This document shows positions 1-8,899 of a DNA stretch of 64,000 nucleotides, piece by piece. Made by a program: the position numbers and the translations under genes. The notes beneath the pieces are model-generated. The model was not told the origin of the DNA. It ran no database searches and saw only the letters and a list, made by a program, of their open reading frames with translations. This DNA is from Phyllobacterium zundukense. Lineage in GTDB: Bacteria; Pseudomonadota; Alphaproteobacteria; Rhizobiales; Rhizobiaceae. The DNA is taken from contig NZ_CP104972.1 of NCBI RefSeq assembly GCF_025452195.1, positions 1 through 64,000 on the forward strand, given 5' to 3'. Every line of letters starts with the position of its first letter. Within the stretch, counting starts at the first letter, position 1.

Positions 1-825
1 ATTACCTTTGCTTGTCCGGCTATGGCATCGATGATTTCGGGCAGTGCGTCGAGTGTACCTCGGCCATGGTCGAGCTGACGGCCACCATGGTTCGAAACAT
101 AAATCCAATCTACGCCATGATTGACAGCGATACGAGCATCCTCAGCCGTGGCAATACCTTTGAGCACGAGCGGAATGTCGTAGGTGTCCTTGATCAGCTT
201 GACGGTCTGCCAATCCAGGCCAGCCTGATGGGCCTGACCCGGCCACTTTCCCAATCCAGCCGTCCGATAGCGATTGGCAATGTCTCGATCGCGGCGAGCG
301 AGAACCGCGCTATCGACGGTCAGACAGATCGCGGCACAGCCGCACGCAAGCGCACGACCAATATATTCATGCACAAAGGCATCGTCGCCTCTGACGTAGA
401 GCTGCGCCATCCGTAGCGCTGAAGGGGCAGCCTCGGCGACAGTCTCAAGCGGTGTGCAGCCCGAGCTAAGCATGTGGCCAATGTCGAAAGCTTGAGCCGC
501 TGATGCAGCAGTTGCCCCTCCACCAGGGCCGAATAGGTTCAACGGGCCCGTAGGTGCGAGAAATACCGGCAGTCGCAGCGTACCGCCGAAGTGCTCGACG
601 GAAAGGTCTACGGTGCTGACATTGCGTAACACACGCGGTTTGAAAGCAATGGAAATCGATGGCTAGACGGTTGCGCTTGAGCGTTGTCTCCGTTTCCGCG
701 CCACCTGTGAGGCTGTCCCATTTTTCTTTCGGCAGAACCTGGTGAGCTTTTCCAACGATCTCGTGCAAGCTCTCAAATTCGCTGGATGGGGCAGCAGCAC
801 TTACAACTTCGTTTCTTGCACCCAT
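1..825 (-). pseudogene. FMN-dependent alpha-hydroxy-acid dehydrogenase, 5' part, frameshifted
   Basis: Minus-strand gene whose 3' end lies outside the window. Read from the ATG at 825, which follows a strong GAGGAGG ribosome site, it gives the start of a lactate/glycolate-oxidase-type enzyme, which oxidises 2-hydroxy acids with FMN. After about 57 codons the frame breaks near 653-655, where a run of three A on the plus strand appears to hold one base too many. Beyond it the adjacent frame continues without stops to the edge and contains the family signature SNHGGRQLD, preceded by GVDWIYV. About 275 codons are visible against the usual 380 or so. The family is clear. Whether the shift is real or a homopolymer error cannot be told from one sequence. 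Confidence 0.85.
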
Positions 826-1023
826 TACGCCTCCTCGGTGGCTGGTTTCGCCATTATCCCCCGATTAAGAACGACAGTTCTGCGACTGACATTTGCAACG
901 TCGCAGAGGTGAGGCGGCCGCACCGATTATTTCATGGCACGATTATGAAAGAATGTCATTTCGGTGAAAGCGCGACCGGGCCTCTCGTCGCGATAATCTC
1001 CAACCCTCTTGATCTGATCAAAC

Positions 1024-1629
1024 TTAATCTGGAACTATGAACGATTTGAGCGGTGCGTCGGACCAGACCTGAATCTCGATATATTTTTCAAACGGCCTGT
1101 TTTGATAGCCATCATAATTAGCATTGTCTTGATCACTGGGAAGGCCATATTCTGAAATAACAGAGCTAAGGTCGTTCAGGCTGAAAACCCTCTCATGATA
1201 GGGCCTTGCATCGTAAGGCAAACCGAATTGCGGACCAAAAGCCATTGCGGTAAAACTGTCTGGGAAAGTTGCGCTGGTGATGTGCGCAGGAAGATTGGCC
1301 AGATCAACACGAACCTCACACATGTCGGGACTAAGACCCTTGAACCAATCCGATTGTCCGAGAACAAGATAGTGAGGAGCTAGCCGCTCCGGTCGGCCCC
1401 CAGCATCAACGAACAGTTGACGCATCTTGTGTTCTGTAAGTCTCCGAAGTTCCATGTACCTGCGACCAAAAACCCGTTTTGAGCGAGGCACGTCGTCGCC
1501 TTGTCGGTTCAGACTCGCGAGAACAGTGGGGAGTTCATGGTTTGGAATATCGGAAAGATTGAGGAAGGGGCGAGCGGATGCACGATAGTAGTGTGTTGCG
1601 AAATCTGGAGTAGCAAAAGAGGCGGTCAT
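1024..1629 (-). CDS. hypothetical protein, 201 aa
   Basis: Open frame from an ATG at 1629, rich in aromatic and charged residues, with no signal peptide, membrane segment or cofactor motif that I recognise. It begins MTASFATPDFATHYYRASAR and ends SFIVPD. It stands alone, about 200 bases from the dehydrogenase and 290 from DUF930, both on the same strand. The composition looks like a soluble cytoplasmic protein. I do not recognise the family and assign no function. Confidence 0.65.
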   Translation of the reverse strand: MTASFATPDFATHYYRASARPFLNLSDIPNHELPTVLASLNRQGDDVPRSKRVFGRRYMELRRLTEHKMRQLFVDAGGRPERLAPHYLVLGQSDWFKGLSPDMCEVRVDLANLPAHITSATFPDSFTAMAFGPQFGLPYDARPYHERVFSLNDLSSVISEYGLPSDQDNANYDGYQNRPFEKYIEIQVWSDAPLKSFIVPD

Positions 1630-1917
1630 GTGGCACCCAAATTAGAGAGAGCCCAGGCGAGCGGCGTTGACATAAACCACGCTCCCCGGTGGTTTCCACC
1701 GTTGCCTCGCCAGTCACGCAGCTTTTTTATATGCCGCAATGCCCATTCTTATGCAAGGCGTCTGGAATTCTGCGGTCAGCAAGCGGACAAGGGTAATTTA
1801 CCTAGGCAACCGACAATTCTTGTCACTGACCAACGTATTTTTACCTTTGGTCAAAAGCTTACCTTTTTGCCAAGGTAAATTTGGCGCTGGAAGCTCCGGT
1901 TCGGGCGCTTGAGCCTC

Positions 1918-2625
1918 TCAATCAAGTGGTCCGTCGTCGTCAGGAAGGCTGTGCTCGGCCCAATCCTTCTTCGGGATGCGCTCACCCATCAGGAATTCAA
2001 AACCTGCGACCTTCTTGTGGTCAGGTGTGAGTTCGCATTTGAAGCGGAGCCTGTACCATTCCCTTTTGCTGTGCAGCGCGGCCCCTTCCGCCGAAAACGC
2101 ATTTGCTGTCATGTTCGGGTCTGCCATCGCATAGGCGATGACACGATCCGGCTGAAAGTCTTTGCTCCACGCGCTGATCTGCGCCATGGCCTCCAGGTTG
2201 CAGAGCTGCTCAATCTGATCGCCGGGTGCGAGTGCCGCCAGCTCCTTTCTGGCCTTCCGACTCCGGGGATCGGCAAGCACCTTTTCGGACAACATACGTG
2301 ATGGCTTCACCATCGTCGGCGTTTGGTCATGGGGCTGAGGCTCCTGCGGTACTATGGGCGTAGCCGCTTTCTCCTCCGGCTTGTCCGGCACGGCCTCTCT
2401 CTTCTCGGGAAGGGGGAGCTGTGACGGCAGTTCCTGCTTTTGCTCAGTAATTGGAGGCGGCGGTAGCGTGACGATTTCCACCACAACGCCTTCTTCCCGC
2501 GGAGCAGATATTTGCGGTGGAACGAACAAGAGCAATACGAAGACGCATAGAAAGATGTGAAGCAATGCAGACGCAACAATGCTCCATCCATTGAACCAAT
2601 CTTCCGTCCGCGCCAATCCTTTCAT
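1918..2625 (-). CDS. DUF930 domain protein with TonB-like N terminus
   Basis: 235 aa. One membrane segment (about residues 14-37) is followed by a proline- and glutamate-rich stretch (about 55-110) of the kind that spans the periplasm in TonB-like proteins. The C-terminal domain (about 115-225) has DPRSRKARKELA, EQLCNLEAM and RFKCELTPD, matching DUF930, a family found mostly in Hyphomicrobiales with no known reaction. Two conserved cysteines may pair in the periplasm. The stop of the upstream serine-hydrolase remnant lies only 9 bases away on the same strand, so they may once have been cotranscribed. Confidence 0.8.
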   Translation of the reverse strand: MKGLARTEDWFNGWSIVASALLHIFLCVFVLLLFVPPQISAPREEGVVVEIVTLPPPPITEQKQELPSQLPLPEKREAVPDKPEEKAATPIVPQEPQPHDQTPTMVKPSRMLSEKVLADPRSRKARKELAALAPGDQIEQLCNLEAMAQISAWSKDFQPDRVIAYAMADPNMTANAFSAEGAALHSKREWYRLRFKCELTPDHKKVAGFEFLMGERIPKKDWAEHSLPDDDGPLD

Positions 2626-2634
2626 ATCAAATCG

Positions 2635-3258
2635 TCAGGGCGCAGCAGCGGCAAGCCGCTGCAACAGACTGATGAAATGGCTGGTCCGCACACCCTTGGC
2701 GTTTTGCGTAGAATCTACGATCTGCACGACGACCAGACGCTTTGACGGCACGATGGCAATGGCCTGACCGCCGTAACCGGACGCGAGCGCAGCGCCTCGA
2801 CCGAAAACATCAGGATTGAGTGTCCACCAGAGATAGCCATACCCCATACTTCCCCGATCGGTGTGAGAATAAGCAGTCGTCGACTCCTTCACCCATGCAG
2901 CGGGAATGACCTGCTTGCCGTCCCATCGGCCGCCATCAAGAAAAAGCTGGCCGAAGCGGGCAGCATCGCTGGCACTGAGATTGAACGGATAAGCGGTATG
3001 CACCGACTGGCGTTCGGCCACATATCGGCCGTCACGAGCCGAGAAATCCTCCATACCGATCGGCGCGGCAATGCGTTGTGCGAAGCTCTGGAAAATGTCC
3101 TCCCCGGTCTGCTGCCTGTAGATCGTCCCGAGCGCATTGAAGTCCCAGTTGTTGTAGAACCAGAACGAGCCGGGAGAATGGCTTCCGCGCTCGGGCCTGT
3201 TGCGCCGCATATCGCCAGTTTCATGGGCGGCGGGATGGTAGATGCCGGATCGCGCCAT
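2635..3258 (-). pseudogene. serine hydrolase (beta-lactamase class C family), N-terminally truncated
   Basis: Open frame of 207 codons showing the C-terminal two thirds of a penicillin-binding-protein/class C beta-lactamase fold enzyme: a YNN motif (WFYNNWDFNALG), WVKESTTAYS, YGYLWW and a final SGYGGQ segment. The N-terminal third, which should carry the catalytic Ser-x-x-Lys, is absent. The gene is cut at about 3267, exactly where an IS21-like end begins (3268). The remaining ATG at 3258 is probably an internal codon of the original gene. Non-functional as a hydrolase unless another N terminus is supplied. Confidence 0.85.
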
Positions 3259-3267
3259 GTATCACGC

Positions 3268-3602
3268 TGCAGTTAACCATGATAATGCCGACTTAATGAT
3301 TTCAATGAGTTAGCTTTGCACTTAATTTGAGAGCGTGCAGTTTATTTGAGAATTCAGCGAAAAACACTGCAGTTAATTTGATAAGCGATCCCAACAGCGT
3401 CGGCTCTTGTCGTGCCGGCGGATGCTGGCATTCAGGCATTACGTTCGTCAGAAAATTCTATCAATTTCATGTAGATAGCCTCACGAAAGGGCTGGCAACT
3501 GAATTCCCAGTATTGCAGTTAACTTGAGAATCCTTGCGACTTCATTCTCACATTAAATGCAGCAGTTGAGCGTGAACGGCCGCATTCTTACGGTTAACTG
3601 CA
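3268..3602. mobile_element. IS21-like end-only element (no transposase), 335 bp
   Basis: Begins TGCAGTTAACC and ends GGTTAACTGCA, so the outer 11 bases are perfect inverted repeats and the similarity continues to about 22 bases. Further copies of a TGCAGTTAATTTGAGAAT-like motif lie inside: direct copies near 3317, 3336, 3368 and 3514, and one inverted near 3545. Ends of the form TG...CA with several subterminal repeats are typical of the IS21 family. No istA or istB is present, so this is a deletion derivative or MITE-like relic. It replaces the N terminus of the serine hydrolase on one side and abuts an IS1182 remnant on the other. No target duplication is visible. Confidence 0.6.
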
Positions 3603-3738
3603 GTGCGACATGGGGCACGTGGACTGCGACGAACGCCTCGATGAAGCGAACCGGATTATCATCTGGACCAACATAATCCTCAACCGCTTCCGGTAGAAGC
3701 AGCATTTGGGAGCGATCAATTCCTGATAAATGTGCCAT
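3603..3738 (-). pseudogene. IS1182-family transposase, N-terminal fragment
   Basis: Forty-five codons from the ATG at 3738 read MAHLSGIDRSQMLLLPEAVE then DYVGPDDNPVRFIEAFV, the usual start of IS1182-type DDE transposases. Similarity is lost after the FV pair, next to the IS21-like end at 3602. The DDE domain is missing, so it is inactive. Confidence 0.75.
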
Positions 3739-3757
3739 GGTAAATTTTACCATGGCA
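3733..3757. repeat. 25-bp near-perfect palindrome over a transposase start codon
   Basis: Two 12-base arms, TGCCATGGTAAA and its exact complement, are separated by a single T. The palindrome covers the start codon of the IS1182 transposase remnant. It could be an operator or part of the element end; nothing in the sequence decides between them. Confidence 0.5.
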
Positions 3758-3944
3758 ACCTACGAGGGGGATCCCGGACTGAGTTCTGCTACGGAAATCC
3801 CAACAATTACAGCCTCGACCGATAGTTATCTTGCACCTCAATACAAAATGCAGCATAGAAACTCTGAGCTTAATTTGGATTTAAGAATGTTCACCCTTTG
3901 CCACACGATACGAATGCGTAGGCCCGACCAGCAGGAGATTTGCC

Positions 3945-4023
3945 GGAGGGGTTGAGCGTGTGTTTTTGCCACGCATGTGAGCGTCGGACCCAAGCCCTCC
4001 CAATGCTGCGGAGGGCTTTTTTT
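3945..4023 (+). promoter_or_regulatory. candidate transcription attenuator in the metG leader
   Basis: A textbook intrinsic terminator (GCCCTCC at 3994-4000, 9-base loop, GGAGGGC at 4010-4016, then seven T) lies 48 bases before the metG start codon, inside its likely leader rather than after a gene. An upstream GGAGGGG at 3945-3951 could pair with the CCCTCC arm and prevent the terminator. A second small stem (GCGTG/CACGC) lies between them. A terminator directly before an aminoacyl-tRNA synthetase gene suggests conditional read-through. The sensing mechanism is unknown; I see no convincing T-box. Confidence 0.55.
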
Positions 4024-4071
4024 GTGGCCATCGGTTCCGGCGCTTTACTCATAATGACCCAGGAGGGCATC

Positions 4072-5739
4072 ATGGCGAAAGCACTTATTACTAGCGCGCT
4101 TCCTTATATCAACGGCATCAAACATCTCGGCAACCTCGCTGGCTCTTTGCTACCAGCAGATATTCATGCTCGATACCGTCGTCAAATCGGCGATGAGACA
4201 CTGTTCATCTGCGCGACCGACGAGCATGGCACCCCCGCGGAATTAGCCGCCGCCGAGGCAGGTATCGACATATCGGATTATTGCCGTGAGCAACATGAAC
4301 TCCAGGCCGATATTTACCGTCGCTTGAATTTGTCTTTCGATCATTTTGGTCGATCCTCATCTGCGCAAAATCACGCGCTGACACAGCATTTTTTCCAATG
4401 CCTCGACGAGCACGGCTTCATCGAGGAACGCACGCTTGAGCAGGTGTACTCACCTGTCGATGGCCGATTTTTGCCGGACCGATATATTGTTGGGACGTGT
4501 CCGCATTGCGGTTTTAATCGTGCCAGAGGTGACCAATGTGAGAGGTGTACCCGCCCTCTTGATCCTCTCGACCTCATCGAGCCGCAATCGGCTCTGTCGG
4601 GAAGCACTGCCTTGGAGGTTCGTCCAACCCGGCATCTGTTCTTGCGACAATCCGCGCTGGTGAAGGATCTGGAAGCATGGATCGATAGCCGGAAAGGATG
4701 GCCACGGCTCGTCACCACAATCGCTCGCAAGTGGCTGGACGAAGGCATTCAGGACCGCTGCATCACGCGTGATCTCTCGTGGGGCGTACCGGTACCCAAA
4801 ATAGGCTATGAAGGAAAAGTATTTTACGTCTGGTTCGATGCTCCCATTGCCTACATTGCTGCAACCCAGGAATGGGCGGATATCGCGCCCCAGTCCCGCG
4901 ACTGGCGATACTGGTGGTGGGATCCGGTCGACGTTGATTACATCCAGTTTCTCGGCAAGGACAATGTGCCGTTTCATGCGGTCAGCTTTCCCTGCACATT
5001 GATCGGATCGGGTGAGCCGTGGAAAACCGTCGATGTCATAAAAGGGGTTAACTGGCTGACATATGAGGGTGGCAAGTTCTCGACGAGCCAAAGACGCGGC
5101 GTGTTCCTGGATCAAGCACTTGATCTGTTGCCAGCCGACTATTGGCGTTGGTGGCTTGCGTCCAACGCACCTGAAAACGGCGATACCGACTTTAGCTTCG
5201 AGCGGTTCGCGGCTGACGTGAACAATGATCTTGCCGATATCTTTGGCAATTTGGTCAATCGAACCCTGACGTTCCTTGCAACTCGATATGATGGCGTGAT
5301 TCCACATCAAGGTAACGCTGCCGAACCGGAAGAGCGCTTGAATGCAGAGCTCGATCATCGGCTGGATGCTTTGCAAAGTCATCATAAGGCACTGGCGTTC
5401 CGCAAAGCAGCGGATGAAGTGCGATCAATATGGCGACTGGCAAATGGCTACCTTGCGGCGCAAGCGCCGTGGTCAGTCATCGGCAAAGATGCGGATCGAG
5501 CCGCAGTCATTGTCCGGACTGGCGTTAATCTTGTTGCTATCGCGGCCACTGTGGCAGCGCCTTTCATTCCAGAAACCGTCGACCGGGTGTTGGAAGCTCT
5601 AGGGAACGGCGATCGTTCGTGGCCTCCATCACTAACGACACTGAAAGGAGGCCAATCGGTGAAGGTCCCGTACCTACTGTTTGCCAAGTTGACGCCTGAA
5701 TGGGTGAGTGAACGACAACAACAATTTGGAGGCAATTGA
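4072..5739 (+). CDS. metG: methionyl-tRNA synthetase, second-copy type
   Basis: 555 aa from the ATG at 4072, preceded by AGGAGGG at 4061-4067. It attaches methionine to tRNA-Met in the cytoplasm. The class I signature HIGH appears as HLGN (residues 18-21) and the KMSKS loop as KFSTS (335-339). A single four-cysteine zinc knuckle is present (C143, C146, C156, C159). The C-terminal anticodon-binding helices are there, but the dimerising EMAP/Arc1p-like domain is not. The isolated setting among accessory genes, the variant KFSTS loop and an attenuator-like leader suggest an extra, possibly inhibitor-resistant copy rather than the housekeeping gene. That role is inference; the enzyme family is certain. 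Confidence 0.93.
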   Translation: MAKALITSALPYINGIKHLGNLAGSLLPADIHARYRRQIGDETLFICATDEHGTPAELAAAEAGIDISDYCREQHELQADIYRRLNLSFDHFGRSSSAQNHALTQHFFQCLDEHGFIEERTLEQVYSPVDGRFLPDRYIVGTCPHCGFNRARGDQCERCTRPLDPLDLIEPQSALSGSTALEVRPTRHLFLRQSALVKDLEAWIDSRKGWPRLVTTIARKWLDEGIQDRCITRDLSWGVPVPKIGYEGKVFYVWFDAPIAYIAATQEWADIAPQSRDWRYWWWDPVDVDYIQFLGKDNVPFHAVSFPCTLIGSGEPWKTVDVIKGVNWLTYEGGKFSTSQRRGVFLDQALDLLPADYWRWWLASNAPENGDTDFSFERFAADVNNDLADIFGNLVNRTLTFLATRYDGVIPHQGNAAEPEERLNAELDHRLDALQSHHKALAFRKAADEVRSIWRLANGYLAAQAPWSVIGKDADRAAVIVRTGVNLVAIAATVAAPFIPETVDRVLEALGNGDRSWPPSLTTLKGGQSVKVPYLLFAKLTPEWVSERQQQFGGN

Positions 5740-5838
5740 CGCGCTGACCGGGTTTTCGCACAGTCTGCGGAAGTTTCGCGACAGCTTGACGAATCGATGT
5801 TCACCCGACAATCTTCCTTTGGCGTGGCCTGCGCCCAA

Positions 5839-5876
5839 CCTCCCAAGACCTTCCCCAGCATGGTCTTAAACGGAGG
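5839..5876 (+). promoter_or_regulatory. nested hairpin in the leader of the nitrilase-like gene
   Basis: In the 229-base gap after metG, CCTCC and AAGACC (5839-5850) pair with GGTCTT (5862-5867) and GGAGG (5872-5876) around an 11-base loop. No T run follows, so it is not an ordinary terminator. It may be a structured leader or simply a relic. Confidence 0.3.
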
Positions 5877-5968
5877 CAAAGGGACTTCTGTCTCGGGCCG
5901 CTGTCTTGGTCCGATCGTTTCGGGCGGGTTGCTGGGGAGCTTGCGTCCGGAACGTGAAAGGCCTGACA

Positions 5969-6961
5969 ATGACGCAAAACGGAAATCTCAAACGCCGTGT
6001 ACGTGCTCGCGCCGCCAAAACCGGCGAGTCTTACACCGCAGCTCTTCAACATATTCGCCAGCCATCACCAGAGGACCTCGCTATCCGTTCAGTGCGGATA
6101 GTGGTAGCGCAAACGTCGCTGTTCAACGATCCTCGCGACCATTCGGCGCTTCATGCCAGTGGGGTTGAAATGCGCCGGTTGATGCGTGAGGCCCATAAAG
6201 CCGGGGCTCGCATCATACATCTTCCGGAAGGAACGACCTGCGCTCCCAACAAGCGTATTATGTCCGGAAATGGTCCCGGAGAAATCGGCCCCTCCGATTG
6301 GACGCGCTGCGAGTGGGGCACTTTGCGCGAGGAGCTGGAAGCGGTCAGGCGACTTGCGAGTGAACTCAAGATCTGGACGGTGCTCGGCTCTGTTCATCAG
6401 CTCACCTCGCCGCATCGACCGCATAACAGCCTTTACGTGATATCTGATCGTGGGGAACTGGTGACGCGCTACGACGAGCGCCTGCTATCAAACACAAAGA
6501 TCTCGTTCATGTACTCTCCGGGGAAAGTTCCGGTAACGTTTGAGGTGGACGGTCTTCGTTTCGGCTGCGCGCTAGGCATGGAGTTGCACTATCCAGAAAT
6601 ATTCACCGAATACGAGCGGCTTGATGTGGATTGCGTCCTGTTCTCTACCACAGGCGAGACGCCCTCCTCTGCACCCGCATTCGCAGCGGAGGCTCTGGGA
6701 CATGCTGCAAGCAATACTTATTGGATCAGCTATTCAGCCCATGCACCACAGAGCGCTTCGGCTCCTTCAGGGATAGCTGCACCCGATGGTCAATGGGCAT
6801 CGCGATGCCCCGCCAATGGCGAACCTGCGATTGCTGTTGCCGACATCCGAACTGATCCGGAGCATCCTGCAAGACCGTGGCGGCGAAAAGCTCGTGCCGA
6901 TCTTTACACGCCCCATCAGATAGACGGTGATCCCAGGAGTGACGGCCGAAACCTATTCTGA
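5969..6961 (+). CDS. nitrilase-superfamily protein lacking the catalytic residues
   Basis: 330 aa from the ATG at 5969, with GAAAGG upstream. Residues 1-30 form a basic leader with the motif RVRARAAKTGESYTAALQHI, seen at the N terminus of various unrelated bacterial proteins. Residues 40-320 have the carbon-nitrogen hydrolase fold: the Glu of the triad sits in LPEGTT (E87). At the Lys position the YDKR pattern reads YDER. At the nucleophile loop, usually G-x-x-x-C-x-(D/E), the sequence is GCALGMELHYPE, so the Cys slot is Gly203 and the only Cys is three residues earlier. It may be a non-catalytic or altered member. It follows metG on the same strand, separated by a structured leader. Confidence 0.75.
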   Translation: MTQNGNLKRRVRARAAKTGESYTAALQHIRQPSPEDLAIRSVRIVVAQTSLFNDPRDHSALHASGVEMRRLMREAHKAGARIIHLPEGTTCAPNKRIMSGNGPGEIGPSDWTRCEWGTLREELEAVRRLASELKIWTVLGSVHQLTSPHRPHNSLYVISDRGELVTRYDERLLSNTKISFMYSPGKVPVTFEVDGLRFGCALGMELHYPEIFTEYERLDVDCVLFSTTGETPSSAPAFAAEALGHAASNTYWISYSAHAPQSASAPSGIAAPDGQWASRCPANGEPAIAVADIRTDPEHPARPWRRKARADLYTPHQIDGDPRSDGRNLF

Positions 6962-7009
6962 AGAGACCACTGGTCAGGGACCCCAGCAGCTCACGGCAGA
7001 GGCAATTGC

Positions 7010-7711
7010 ATGAAAGTAGATAAGACGCCGGAGCTGCTGTTGCTGCATGCACTGCCATTGGATGGGACCATGTGGGCCAATCAGATGGGGCTTTTGCCGG
7101 ATGCGACGTATGCGCCTACGCTTTACCCGTTTGGGGATTGTATCGAAGATTGGGCTGCCAAAGCTCTGGCGCTGGCGAAAGGCAACCGTCTAATCGTCGT
7201 CGGCAGTTCCGTTGGAGGGTCGTGCGCATTGGAAATTGCCGCTCTGGCGCCTGATCGCGTCGCCGCGCTGGTTCTTATAGGAACCAAGGCGAACCGGCGT
7301 CCTGATCCGGACTTTCTTGCTTCGGCCCTGGAAACAATTCGTGAAAAGGGCTTGGCGTCCGCCTGGCATGAAATGTGGGAGCCCCTGTTTTCGGACAAAA
7401 CTCTGCCTCGCACGGTCAGCGAGGCAAAACATATAGCGCTGCGTCAATCACCCGAAGACGTGTCGCGTGGTGTTGCGGTTTTCCATACGCGGCCTAGTCG
7501 GGAAGAAGTCCTTTCGACCTTTCCCGGCCGCGTGATCGTTGTTACCGGATCGGAGGACATCGCTCCAGGTCTCGAAATAAGCAAAAAGCAAGCTAAGTTG
7601 GCACAACAGGGCAGCCTGCACGTCATCATTGAGTGTGGACATTACGTGCCCATGGAGCGACCAGAAGCATTGAACGCTATCCTTAGAGAAGTGATTGCCG
7701 CTCATGCCTAG
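7010..7711 (+). CDS. alpha/beta hydrolase
   Basis: 233 aa. The HALPLDGTMW start, the nucleophile elbow G65-S-S67-V-G69 and the C-terminal ECGHYVPMERPEALN with the catalytic His show an alpha/beta-hydrolase of the esterase or enol-lactone-hydrolase type. An Asp lies in VTGSEDIAP. The substrate cannot be read from sequence. It starts 48 bases after the nitrilase-like gene on the same strand and may share its transcript. Confidence 0.8.
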   Translation: MKVDKTPELLLLHALPLDGTMWANQMGLLPDATYAPTLYPFGDCIEDWAAKALALAKGNRLIVVGSSVGGSCALEIAALAPDRVAALVLIGTKANRRPDPDFLASALETIREKGLASAWHEMWEPLFSDKTLPRTVSEAKHIALRQSPEDVSRGVAVFHTRPSREEVLSTFPGRVIVVTGSEDIAPGLEISKKQAKLAQQGSLHVIIECGHYVPMERPEALNAILREVIAAHA

Positions 7712-7788
7712 GGCTGCCATGGGAGTTTTGCGAAAGATTGCGGTTGGGGCATGACATCAGCAGGCTCCATGCTCGCGGAGGCGTTGAC

Positions 7789-8341
7789 ATGTTACCCACC
7801 GATCAAAGCAGCACTGGACGACGGCGATCCATAGAGGTTGTCGATTACGATCCAAGCTGGCCGCGACAGTTCGAGGAAATTCGAGCTGAGGTTTCTTCTC
7901 GACTTTCTGGGCTAGTTGTCGAAATCCATCACATCGGTAGCACGGCGATACCAGGCCTTTGTGCCAAGCCAAAGATTGATGTCGATATCGTGCTTTGCTC
8001 CTCCTTGGATATCCCTGAAGGCATCGCCAGGTTGCAGGCAAGCGGGACCTACACTTTCCATGGCGACCGTTACAACGACGACATGTGGGTTTTCACGAGG
8101 GGCGGTGGATCGCCCGGCCAGCGCCTCTACCTTTGCGCGCCCGGACATCAGACTCACCTGCACCGCATCCTGTTTAGAGACATCTTCGCCGCCACCCCGA
8201 GGCTGCCACTATGGAGTCCTGAAGCGACGGCTAGCTCTCGAAGCAATCGATGACTGGGACTATTATACGGGTAGCAAAGGGCCTTTCGTGGCCGAGATCG
8301 TGCAGCGGGCGATGGAAGAGCGCGGAACTCCTGAGCTTTGA
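7789..8341 (+). pseudogene. GrpB/UPF0157 nucleotidyltransferase-like protein, two frameshifts
   Basis: Starts at the ATG at 7789 after GGAGG. The first frame reads IEVVDYDPSWPRQFEEIR, HHIGSTAIPGLCAKPKID and HGDRYNDDMWVF, typical of the GrpB family, whose fold resembles minimal nucleotidyltransferases (GS...D-x-D: GSTAIPG with KIDVDIV). The frame is lost near 8183; a second frame carries LRRHPEAAT to about 8213, and a third continues with YGVLKRRLALEAIDDWDYYT to the stop at 8341. Two one-base losses within some 30 bases explain this. Physiological role of the family is poorly known. Confidence 0.8.
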
Positions 8342-8402
8342 CTCGTTCCAGGGTCCGCGTATCATCTCGTGCAGGAACTCGGATTTTCCACGAGAGGTGA
8401 CG

Positions 8403-8786
8403 ATGACTGTTGATAGGATTGATGGGGAGGTCTTTCGGCGCCTCGAACAGGATTTGCATCGTTCCGAGGTTCGGTCTTCGCGCGCCGCAGTGAGTGCGCT
8501 TTTGACAGACGATTTTATGGAGTTCGGCAGCTCTGGTAAAGTTTACAATAAGGCCGCAATTATTGATGCGCTGGTTCAGGAAGCCCCCTCCGATCCCGCC
8601 GCCTTGCCTGAGATTTATGATTTCACTGTCAAGTCGATCACGGCTGAGGCGGTCTTGGTTTTATACCGAAGCGTACGCCGCTCCGATGGAGTGACGCCTG
8701 AAAGGCAGACCCTCCGGAGTTCAATCTGGAAGCTTGTCGACGGCCGTTGGCAGATGTTTTTCCACCAAGGGACGATCGTCCCGTAG
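8403..8786 (+). CDS. DUF4440 / SnoaL-like (NTF2 fold) protein
   Basis: 127 aa from the ATG at 8403 with GAGAGG upstream. The pattern LEQDLHRSEVRSSRAAVSAL, DDFMEFGSSGKVYNKAAIID and the closing SSIWKLVDGRWQMFFHQGT is that of DUF4440 proteins, small cone-shaped NTF2-fold domains. Most are of unknown function, some being enzymes of small-molecule metabolism. The next gene begins about 114 bases downstream on the same strand. Confidence 0.8.
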   Translation: MTVDRIDGEVFRRLEQDLHRSEVRSSRAAVSALLTDDFMEFGSSGKVYNKAAIIDALVQEAPSDPAALPEIYDFTVKSITAEAVLVLYRSVRRSDGVTPERQTLRSSIWKLVDGRWQMFFHQGTIVP

Positions 8787-8899
8787 CGTTAAATGACCAT
8801 GGCGATTATCATGCAAGGAAGAAACCTTCAGCTTCGGACGCTTCTACCAATGACGTTACTTCGCAGGTTTTGGAGACTTTTGCATTCGATGACGGTAGC

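Noticed and set aside
3880..4071. T-box or SAM riboswitch before metG
   Set aside because: The terminator is clear, but I could not find a T-box bulge or known SAM riboswitch core, so it is reported only as a candidate attenuator.
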